Source: Euryarchaeota archaeon UBA126
Lineage (GTDB): Archaea; Thermoplasmatota; Poseidoniia; Poseidoniales; Thalassarchaeaceae
DNA: 18,703 nt
NCBI GenBank assembly: GCA_002497025.1
Contig: DAMG01000032.1
Coordinates: 1 to 18,703, forward strand
Direction: 5' to 3'
The notes below the pieces were generated by a model. It made no database searches, was not told the origin of the DNA, and saw nothing but the letters and a program-made list of their open reading frames with translations. The position numbers and the translations under genes were made by a program. Positions 1 to 5,630 of this stretch are shown here, piece by piece; the first letter of the stretch is position 1, and every line of letters starts with the position of its first letter.

Positions 1-1
1 T

Positions 2-634
2 GCAGCAAAAAACAATATTTTCGTCAGATTAGATATGGAAGATCATCGAGTCACCCAGTCCACAATTGATATTGTTACCGAGATGCATGATAGAGGATTA
101 ACCAACATCGGAACTGTGCTTCAATCTCGGTTGTTTAGAACCAGTGATGATATATCTTCACTCGCATCTAAACTGAATGGCAATTCCGATGTTCGAATTT
201 GTAAGGGGATTTACCTTGAATCCGAAGACATTGCGCACACTAGGTATCATGACATTGTCGTAGCAACAAACAAGGCGGTTGACGAATTACTAGATTCTGG
301 AGCATACACTGCAATTGCCTCTCATGACCTACCAGTAATCAATCACGCAATTGCGGCGTTAGATGAAAGGGGAATGGGCCCTAAAATCGCTGACCCTAGA
401 GAAAATGCAGGACCTGAAAGAATCGGTAAAGGTCCAGGATATGAATTTCAAATGCTTCTTGGTGTCAGAGGAAATATACGACGAAAGTTGGCCAAAGATG
501 GACATCGAACCCGCGTATACCTCCCCTATGGTAGTAGGTGGTACGAGTATAGTATGCGTCGTTTGAGAGAAAACCCTGATGTTGCATGGCATGTAGCAAA
601 GAGTATCATTATGCCTTGGACAAATAGACGTTAA
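2..634 (+). CDS. Proline dehydrogenase, C-terminal part (5' end outside window)
   Basis: Flavoenzyme that oxidises L-proline to 1-pyrroline-5-carboxylate, the first step of proline catabolism. The reading frame is open from base 2, so the gene begins upstream. The visible 210 residues carry hallmarks of the ProDH/PutA TIM barrel: VRLDMED near the start, then GTVLQSRLFRT, RICKGIYLE (arginine/lysine strand), IASHD, YEFQMLLGV, and near the C-terminus YLPYGSRWYEYSMRRLREN, which contains the substrate-carboxylate-binding arginine pair typical of the family. The protein stops about 20 residues after this motif with no P5C-dehydrogenase domain, so it is a monofunctional enzyme, not a fused PutA. Its TAA stop touches the stop codon of the opposite-strand gene. 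FAD-binding residues in the missing N-terminal half cannot be checked. Confidence 0.92.
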   Translation, partial: AAKNNIFVRLDMEDHRVTQSTIDIVTEMHDRGLTNIGTVLQSRLFRTSDDISSLASKLNGNSDVRICKGIYLESEDIAHTRYHDIVVATNKAVDELLDSGAYTAIASHDLPVINHAIAALDERGMGPKIADPRENAGPERIGKGPGYEFQMLLGVRGNIRRKLAKDGHRTRVYLPYGSRWYEYSMRRLRENPDVAWHVAKSIIMPWTNRR

Positions 635-1267
635 TCATCGCCTATACGGTCTTCTATCTTCGTCTCTATTGTACGGAGGATGAAGATAAATTCGTCGAAG
701 GTCGATTGCTGCTCGCTTACCTCGAAGTGTTCTACCCTTCCCTGTATGTAGCGCTCGTATCCTCCATCGTACTCCTTCTATTTCCATAATTGAACCACAA
801 GAAAATACCTTATCTGGAGAGCATTCAATAGACGTTGAACTACTTTCTTCTCCATCCGTCATTGTCAAACGAACTATGCATTTATCACACCGAACCGCCC
901 AAAGAGTTGAGATGTCACTAGCAACCATACTTCGTTGAGATCTTGTATCCGAATCATCTATCCGAGTCACCCTGTAAAGGATTCCACTATGGTCGAATAC
1001 ATCATCTACAGAAATTAATTCATCGTCATCCGACTCTACAGTCTGAGTTTGACTTTCGGCCCCATCAGAAAGTATCGAAGTAATCTTGATTGGCTTACCG
1101 GGTCTCAAATGAAGAGTCTGTACCTCATTACATTCTAGACATTGGATTAGCAAATCCTCTCCATCTCCCTTCCTTACTCTTCGGAGTACATTGTGCTCTG
1201 TGAAATCTTCACAGTTTGAACATTGAGAGACATCTACCGCCTCTTCGTCATCTAGACCGTCGTTCAC
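635..1267 (-). CDS. HVO_0476-family zinc-finger protein
   Basis: Protein of 210 residues resembling the euryarchaeal HVO_0476 zinc-finger family, whose biochemical role is not known to me. An N-terminal zinc ribbon is visible as C16-x2-C19 and C43-x2-C46. It is followed by small beta-rich segments with the family-like motifs TSIE (146-149 region) and TLWA (121-124), and a C-terminal stretch ending in a strongly basic tail (RRPYRR). A second cysteine pair, C127-x2-C130, and further cysteines C149 and C157 could form another metal site. I do not recall these as universal in the family. The start is an ATG (complement of 1265-1267). The gene diverges from a methyltransferase-like gene with about 78 bp between starts, and is convergent with zero spacing to proline dehydrogenase. 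A role in nucleic-acid or protein binding is inference from the zinc ribbon only. Confidence 0.8.
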   Translation of the reverse strand: MNDGLDDEEAVDVSQCSNCEDFTEHNVLRRVRKGDGEDLLIQCLECNEVQTLHLRPGKPIKITSILSDGAESQTQTVESDDDELISVDDVFDHSGILYRVTRIDDSDTRSQRSMVASDISTLWAVRCDKCIVRLTMTDGEESSSTSIECSPDKVFSCGSIMEIEGVRWRIRALHTGKGRTLRGKRAAIDLRRIYLHPPYNRDEDRRPYRR

Positions 1268-1345
1268 ATCTGCGCGGCTGACCTACTGTTCTTGAAGCCA
1301 TCCGCGAGTGGGATGGTTCAAGAGAGAGTCACTAGAGGCGGTAAT

Positions 1346-2140
1346 ATGGCCGATATAGGGGGTGGAATAGGGCTTCCAACTATGTCCCAAAAGGAGATGT
1401 TCGAGCAACTTCTTGGAGACGACGAGTCTAGGAGTGATTCTGAACCAGAAATCGCTGCCGCAATTGGTGAACAAATGATTCACATGGACTTGAGACCTTT
1501 ACCACGTTCTATCCGAAAAAGGCTTCGCGACATAACGGGCCGAATTCCGGCTAGAAATGTCGTAATTATCGGTGGGGGTATAGGACATCTAACCGCTTGG
1601 ATGATGGACCTATGGTGTGGTGATCCTGCTATTGATGAATCAGAGGGTAGTAATCGTCCTGAGACGCTTCGAGTCATAGAAGAAGGTGGTAAATTTGGAG
1701 TGATTATTGATCGATTACTTCGCCGATATAACGCTTCAAGTTGGGCACAGGTAATTTCAGATCCTTGGAGCGCAATCGCTGCTGAGACAGAATCTTGGAA
1801 TGCAGCGAATGCAACCCTCCCAGATGTCGCTAGAAGTGCTCCATTACCTCAGCCAATTGATTTGGTAATCATTGATTTACCAGAGATGGAAAGAGTTCGC
1901 GCAGCGACTCTGGCCTTCAATCTATTAGCGCCTGGTGGAGTGGTGATAGCCTTAGAACCACAAGTACCTACCGGGGATGTTGGTGAACCTGAACAGGGGG
2001 TTGAAATGACTCCTGCACAACAGGTTGTTGCATCCTTCAATCAATGGATAGAGTTCGTTCAGTCAGTTAACTCAAACCACTCAGCAGCTTTCGTTGAGCT
2101 CGCAGGAGGAACAATAGGTGTTTTCCTTCGTTCTGCCTGA
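1346..2140 (+). CDS. Class I SAM-dependent methyltransferase-like protein
   Basis: Predicted Rossmann-fold methyltransferase of about 264 residues; substrate unknown. Visible elements, numbered from the ATG at 1346: a helical N-terminal region, then the glycine-rich motif I VVIIGGGIGHLT (about 72-83), an acidic second-strand end VIEEGGKFG (about 110-118), a strand plus DPW (about 134-141) at the motif III position, the motif IV strand LVIIDLPE (about 173-180), and LLAPGGVVIALEP (about 193-205), the usual post-motif loop in O- and N-methyltransferases. The start is uncertain. The frame is open back to a TTG at 1292, with other ATGs at 1313 and 1382. I chose 1346 because a purine-rich GAGGCGG sits just upstream and the residues before it look non-conserved. 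Its last 82 nt overlap the 3' end of the opposite-strand protease gene. It may share a divergent promoter region with the zinc-finger gene. Confidence 0.75.
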   Translation: MADIGGGIGLPTMSQKEMFEQLLGDDESRSDSEPEIAAAIGEQMIHMDLRPLPRSIRKRLRDITGRIPARNVVIIGGGIGHLTAWMMDLWCGDPAIDESEGSNRPETLRVIEEGGKFGVIIDRLLRRYNASSWAQVISDPWSAIAAETESWNAANATLPDVARSAPLPQPIDLVIIDLPEMERVRAATLAFNLLAPGGVVIALEPQVPTGDVGEPEQGVEMTPAQQVVASFNQWIEFVQSVNSNHSAAFVELAGGTIGVFLRSA

Positions 2141-3723
2141 TTCGAGCCGCTATTAATGTCGCTATGTTGTAATTTCATCACGGAGTATTCAGTCTCTTCT
2201 TCCGAACTGGAATTGCTCAATGAATCAAGCATCAAATCGATTCTAAAGATCCCGTATCCAAAGCGATCATCATGTTCCGATTGTCCATCGTCCATTTGTG
2301 AATTATCACTTAATTTAGTTTTGATTAATTCAATTGCATTAGGCCCTCCCGAAGCCCCCTCTCTTTGTAATTCAGGATGTGCTTCGAGTATTATCGCTAA
2401 TCCACCAGATACCCAAGCAGTGGCAGCTGAAGTCCCACTCGCCCAACCCCACCATGAACCATCTCCACTACCTCCAGCGAATAGAATCGGCACTTCTGCC
2501 CCAGGTCCCAAAATTTCCGGTTTCATGTCGGGATCAGAACGAGGTAGCATAGGGGGCCAGAGTCTTCCATCATTATCTCCCTCTGAACTTCCGCTCCATA
2601 CATTACCCAATCTAGTTACTCCACCAACACAAATAACATCCTCGACAGAACCAGGGGAAGAAACATCTCCATCATCGTCTTGACCACCATCATTTCCCGC
2701 AGCTGCGACCACAAAGATTCCTTGTTCTAAGGCATCTTGTACAGCATTTTCCAATTGATCGGTTGTAATTCCTCCAATGCTTATTCCACCTTCTCCTCCG
2801 AGACTTAACGAGATAATATCGGCCTGATTATCCGCACACCAATCCACTGCTTCAGCAATTCCTGTATCAGTTCCCTGTCCATTGGAATCAATTGCTTTTG
2901 CAACTAATAGATCGACACCTTGAGCATTTCCAGTGAGACCGTTTTTCGCAACTATAATTCCCGCCATCGCGGTTCCATGCCCCTCGTCATCATAGGGCTC
3001 ATTTTGACCATTAATCACATCAAACCAACCAGCTAGGGCAAGATGTGTTAAATCAGGATGATCCATTTCGATACCAGAATCAACTACACAAACTACAACA
3101 CCACTTCCATCCAATCCCGATACTTCGTCGAATCCAGTCAATTCTTGGTAAGATTGCTCCCATCCGGTTAAGGTTGGTGGAGGGCCTCCAATCAATATCT
3201 CATCAGCCACTGATCTAAGCCAAAGGAAAATGACTGAAGCCACTAGGATAAATGCTAATGTAGAAACTGAACCTATCAACCATGGCAATGCGCTATTGTC
3301 TTTTGTTGGGTTGTTAACTTCAGATGGGTTTTCGATTGTTTGCTCTAATCTATATTCACTATCTTGATATTGATTAGAATCCTCATTCACCACACTACCT
3401 ATGATTTCTGACCAAGAGTGTTCATAATCATAATCATACAGGCTTCTTGATTGCCATACAGAAAACCATCCCGTGATAAGGGAAAATCCCACTAAACAAC
3501 AAATTATACCGCCGAGAAAAAGTATAACATTCCCAAGTCCAGAGAAACCAGACTGCGGTTCAGAAGTAGTGTATCCGATAAAAATCGCAATAATTCCTAA
3601 AAGAAGTAGAGTCCAACCTAAATATTTGAAAATTTTAATTAAAAACGCCCTATTTTTCTTCGTGAATACTTCTAGAATAATTTCGATAATTTCTCTTAAA
3701 CTGAAAAAATAAAAAAATCGCAT
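2059..3723 (-). CDS. Membrane-tethered subtilisin-like serine protease (S8 family)
   Basis: Protein of 554 residues. Three hydrophobic helices precede the protease: about 31-52 and 63-85 as a hairpin, and 147-170. An acidic, polar loop lies between the second and third. The peptidase S8 domain spans about 185-500 and has a complete triad: Asp215 in VVDSGI, His249 in GHGTAMAG, Ser432 in SGTSAATAW, with the oxyanion Asn344 in AAAGND. No separate propeptide domain is obvious, so the N-terminal membrane part may replace it. With the first helix entering from the cytoplasm, three helices place the catalytic domain outside the membrane (inference). The ATG lies one base after the stop of the 86-residue gene upstream, which suggests translational coupling in a three-gene operon. 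The last 26 or so residues, polar and low-complexity, are encoded antisense to the methyltransferase C-terminus. The substrate is unknown. Confidence 0.93.
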   Translation of the reverse strand: MRFFYFFSLREIIEIILEVFTKKNRAFLIKIFKYLGWTLLLLGIIAIFIGYTTSEPQSGFSGLGNVILFLGGIICCLVGFSLITGWFSVWQSRSLYDYDYEHSWSEIIGSVVNEDSNQYQDSEYRLEQTIENPSEVNNPTKDNSALPWLIGSVSTLAFILVASVIFLWLRSVADEILIGGPPPTLTGWEQSYQELTGFDEVSGLDGSGVVVCVVDSGIEMDHPDLTHLALAGWFDVINGQNEPYDDEGHGTAMAGIIVAKNGLTGNAQGVDLLVAKAIDSNGQGTDTGIAEAVDWCADNQADIISLSLGGEGGISIGGITTDQLENAVQDALEQGIFVVAAAGNDGGQDDDGDVSSPGSVEDVICVGGVTRLGNVWSGSSEGDNDGRLWPPMLPRSDPDMKPEILGPGAEVPILFAGGSGDGSWWGWASGTSAATAWVSGGLAIILEAHPELQREGASGGPNAIELIKTKLSDNSQMDDGQSEHDDRFGYGIFRIDLMLDSLSNSSSEEETEYSVMKLQHSDINSGSNQAERRKTPIVPPASSTKAAEWFELTD

Positions 3724-3724
3724 G

Positions 3725-3985
3725 TCATTCCATCCTAAATGAATTATAAAAAAGTGTCACCAAGCCTACAAGAACTAGTAGAATCCCGATTAGTAAAGCG
3801 ATAATCTCTAAAAAATCATCATCAATGATTGAATAGGAAAGCATAAACAAAGCTCCTATTGTTAACAAAATTACAGCTAATTTCTTCCGCATTTTGGGCT
3901 GAATGTTGTCTAGGAAATCATCATAAAAAAACAGTAAATTATCTAGAAACATCTTAGCTCCTCTGACTTCGATATTACCATGCAT
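3725..3985 (-). CDS. Small two-helix membrane protein of the protease operon
   Basis: Protein of 86 residues that I do not recognise. An amphipathic, aromatic-rich N-terminal part (residues 12-30, with FLDNLLFFYDDFLDN) is followed by a basic KMRKK and two hydrophobic helices at about 36-52 and 57-80, separated by a short acidic turn (IIDDD). Its ATG lies inside the end of the upstream zinc-ribbon membrane gene (11-nt overlap), and its TGA is one base from the protease ATG. It therefore sits in the middle of a coupled operon. A downstream in-frame ATG at 3952-3950 is a possible alternative start. The helix-hairpin layout resembles residues 31-85 of the adjacent protease. It could be an accessory or regulatory subunit of the protease, but this is inference from position only. 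The DNA here is more AT-rich than most of the window. Confidence 0.75.
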   Translation of the reverse strand: MHGNIEVRGAKMFLDNLLFFYDDFLDNIQPKMRKKLAVILLTIGALFMLSYSIIDDDFLEIIALLIGILLVLVGLVTLFYNSFRME

Positions 3986-5138
3986 CGGACCGTGAAAAAT
4001 GACTCATTACAGTAGTGCTTGAACCACATTCTCTACAAGAGATTCTTGCGGGAATTATTGTTTCACATTCGGAACATGCCGTACCTGGCGTGCCATTCCC
4101 ATCACATTTCAGGCAAGGTACCTGAATACTCCCATCTTGATTTCTGACAGCAACCGAATCAGCCCCACAAATCGGACAAGAACCTTGCATGCGAGTAGAT
4201 TTTTCAGGAACAAATTCGCCAGCAACTTCCCTTGCTCGAACGGATTGAATTCTATCTTCTGCGGCACCTAGCATGAATTGTGGATACCACAATATATGAG
4301 TCAATAAAGCCATAGAAAGGATTCCAAATAATGCATAAATTACTACGTATAGAGTCATATCATTCTCAATAGGGGGACGAGGAGAAACTGCATGGGCTCC
4401 AGCCCAAGATGAAATATTTAGAAAAATCATCCAAGTCCCTAAATTCATACTCCATGCTTTCAAGCTATGATCGCGCCATGCCTTCTCAACAACACGAGGA
4501 TCAGGGTGAGCGTGACGCTCTTCGACATGTATGTCTCTAGTTTCGATTACAGCCCTATGTACAACAATTACTGAAAGGAAAATTAGAACTAGGTTGCCAA
4601 TTACAAAACCTATCCAATCGCCAATTTCTGCGGCAAATGGGAAATCGCTTGCAGAGGAGTGACTGATTACAAATCCAAGTTGCACAGCAAATGTTGCAGT
4701 TGCCAGCCAAATGAGATTCTCTCTCATTAATGGAAATCTAGTCCAAAGTAAAGCAAAGAATCCAATCCATGCAATCAGCGAAAGTAAAGCCAGCATTAGT
4801 GAAAAATCATTGATGTGAAGGAATCCGGCTTCACCTCCGAAAAGACCCCATCTTTTGTAATCCCCTCCTGATGAAATTTCACCTATCCCCAAATCCCACG
4901 CACCTAAGATTATCGATAGGGTTCCGATGCCAATAATCATCGCTTCAGTAACTCCCCATTGTTGAGAAATCATCTTACCGTGGAATGTGTATTCCTGGAT
5001 AAGCGAGTCCAATGGGGCCAATCTAGAATTGCGGCCTTCTAGCTTGAAAGGGACTTCTACATCACTCAATCGAACTTGGGTCACTTCACCCCAATCTTCG
5101 TCGATTGAATCGACCTCTCCTTCATCCACGTGCCACAC
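3975..5138 (-). CDS. Polytopic membrane protein with C-terminal double zinc ribbon
   Basis: Protein of 387 residues, family not recognised. An acidic soluble N-terminus (1-60) is followed by about six hydrophobic helices (roughly 64-82, 112-132, 139-159, 173-195, 230-248, 262-286). The loop between helices 4 and 5 is charged and rich in His/Glu (RDIHVEERHAHPDPR). The C-terminal domain has eight cysteines in two zinc-ribbon-like sets: C321-x2-C324 with C342-x2-C345, and C355-x2-C358 with C368-x2-C371. With six helices, both termini should face the same side, probably the cytoplasm (inference). The start is a GTG at 5138; a stop lies four codons upstream, and a second GTG three codons downstream (5129) is an alternative. 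This is the first gene of an operon with the small membrane protein and the subtilase, and it lies 86 nt downstream of tRNA-Ser on the same strand. Confidence 0.82.
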   Translation of the reverse strand: MWHVDEGEVDSIDEDWGEVTQVRLSDVEVPFKLEGRNSRLAPLDSLIQEYTFHGKMISQQWGVTEAMIIGIGTLSIILGAWDLGIGEISSGGDYKRWGLFGGEAGFLHINDFSLMLALLSLIAWIGFFALLWTRFPLMRENLIWLATATFAVQLGFVISHSSASDFPFAAEIGDWIGFVIGNLVLIFLSVIVVHRAVIETRDIHVEERHAHPDPRVVEKAWRDHSLKAWSMNLGTWMIFLNISSWAGAHAVSPRPPIENDMTLYVVIYALFGILSMALLTHILWYPQFMLGAAEDRIQSVRAREVAGEFVPEKSTRMQGSCPICGADSVAVRNQDGSIQVPCLKCDGNGTPGTACSECETIIPARISCRECGSSTTVMSHFSRSDAW

Positions 5139-5224
5139 CGCGTCGAATCAACCATAAGAAACAAACTTGAATTTGGAGTTGATAAATGGAAAACCGAACC
5201 CTTTCGAATCGGATTGAGTTTTAA

Positions 5225-5310
5225 TGGCGCCGAGAGGGAGATTTGAACTCCCGAGGGTAGAACCCACATGATTTCCAGTCATGCGCAATACCAGGCTATG
5301 CGACCTCGGC
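5225..5310 (-). tRNA. tRNA-Ser(GGA)
   Basis: Read on the minus strand, the gene folds into a class II tRNA. The acceptor stem GCCGAGG pairs with TCTCGGC (one G-U). The D-arm has a GCA/TGC stem and a GG-containing loop. The anticodon stem CATGA/TCATG encloses the loop CTGGAAA, giving anticodon GGA at 34-36 (serine codons UCU/UCC). A long variable arm (GGGT/ACCC stem) is typical of tRNA-Ser. The T-arm is GGGAG/CTCCC with loop TTCAAAT. The discriminator base is G73, and CCA is encoded at the complement of 5225-5227. No intron is visible. It diverges from the tRNA-Thr gene. Confidence 0.95.
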
Positions 5311-5330
5311 TTACCCTCTCCGAACTAAGA

Positions 5331-5340
5331 CCTTAACTTG
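5331..5340 (-). promoter_or_regulatory. Candidate weak TATA element for tRNA-Ser
   Basis: On the minus strand a short TTAA-containing stretch (CAAGTTAAGG) is centred about 26 nt upstream of the first tRNA-Ser base at 5310. That is the expected spacing for an archaeal TATA box. The match to the consensus is poor, so the call rests mainly on position. Confidence 0.25.
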
Positions 5341-5404
5341 AGTCTGACGCAGTATTTCTTTGCAACCTAGACTGACCTGTAGTGGCATAGTTCAACCCGC
5401 AGTG

Positions 5405-5411
5405 ATTAAAT
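5405..5411 (+). promoter_or_regulatory. Candidate TATA box for tRNA-Thr
   Basis: ATTAAAT lies about 29 nt before the first base of tRNA-Thr (5437), matching archaeal TATA-box spacing for a transcript that starts at or a few bases before the mature tRNA. Between it and the tRNA is a GC-rich stretch in which GTGGCG (5423-5428) pairs with CGCCAC (5436-5441), overlapping the tRNA 5' end. Confidence 0.4.
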
Positions 5412-5436
5412 CGGAACTTCGGGTGGCGCGCTCACC

Positions 5437-5511
5437 GCCACTGTGGCTTAGGGGTATAGCGTCGCCTTGGTAAGGCGAAGGTCGGGAGTTCAAATCTCCC
5501 CAGTGGCTCCA
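5437..5511 (+). tRNA. tRNA-Thr(GGU)
   Basis: Cloverleaf of 75 nt including an encoded CCA. The acceptor stem GCCACTG pairs with CAGTGGC. The D-arm is GCT/AGC with a GGGG-containing loop. The anticodon stem TCGCC/GGCGA encloses the loop TTGGTAA, giving anticodon GGU (threonine codons ACU/ACC). The variable loop is short (AGGTC). The T-arm GGGAG/CTCCC has loop TTCAAAT. The discriminator base is U73, typical of archaeal tRNA-Thr. No intron is visible. Its T-arm is identical in sequence to that of the neighbouring tRNA-Ser. Confidence 0.95.
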
Positions 5512-5519
5512 AAAATATG

Positions 5520-5526
5520 TTTTTTT
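5520..5526 (+). terminator. T-run terminator after tRNA-Thr
   Basis: Seven consecutive T residues begin nine bases after the encoded CCA of tRNA-Thr. Archaeal RNA polymerase terminates on such T-runs in the non-template strand without needing a hairpin. Confidence 0.55.
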
Positions 5527-5573
5527 CCGCAAATAGACTACCAAGATTCCAAGTTATTTCTCCTCTCATTTTA

Positions 5574-5592
5574 CCCTGTTCGTAGAACAGGG
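5574..5592 (+). promoter_or_regulatory. Perfect 8-bp inverted repeat, candidate operator
   Basis: CCCTGTTC (5574-5581), a GTA spacer, then GAACAGGG (5585-5592) form an exact palindrome. It ends eight bases before the TATA-like box of the giant surface-protein gene. Placement just upstream of TATA/BRE is typical for archaeal regulator sites (activator or repressor). It could instead form an RNA hairpin downstream of tRNA-Thr, but no T-run follows it. Confidence 0.45.
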
Positions 5593-5600
5593 ACCGAGTG

Positions 5601-5609
5601 TTCTATAAT
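5601..5609 (+). promoter_or_regulatory. TATA-like box of the giant surface-protein gene
   Basis: TTCTATAAT is centred about 26 nt before the ATG at 5631. This matches an archaeal promoter driving a leaderless mRNA that begins at that ATG. The spacing is incompatible with use of the upstream ATG at 5616 or GTG at 5598 from the same promoter. Confidence 0.5.
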
Positions 5610-5630
5610 CTCCCCATGCTTGTAAGGACT

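Noticed and set aside
2156..2683. Open frame of 175 codons on the plus strand
   Set aside because: Antisense to the protease catalytic domain, including the Ser432 region; composition is a Ser/Pro-rich mirror of Gly-rich coding.
5081..5269. Open frame of 62 codons on the minus strand
   Set aside because: It runs through the 3' half of tRNA-Ser and out of frame with the zinc-ribbon membrane gene.
5423..5447. GC-rich inverted repeats before and in the 5' end of tRNA-Thr
   Set aside because: Partly a consequence of the tRNA acceptor and D-arm sequence (GCCAC/GTGGC), so not called as a separate regulatory element.
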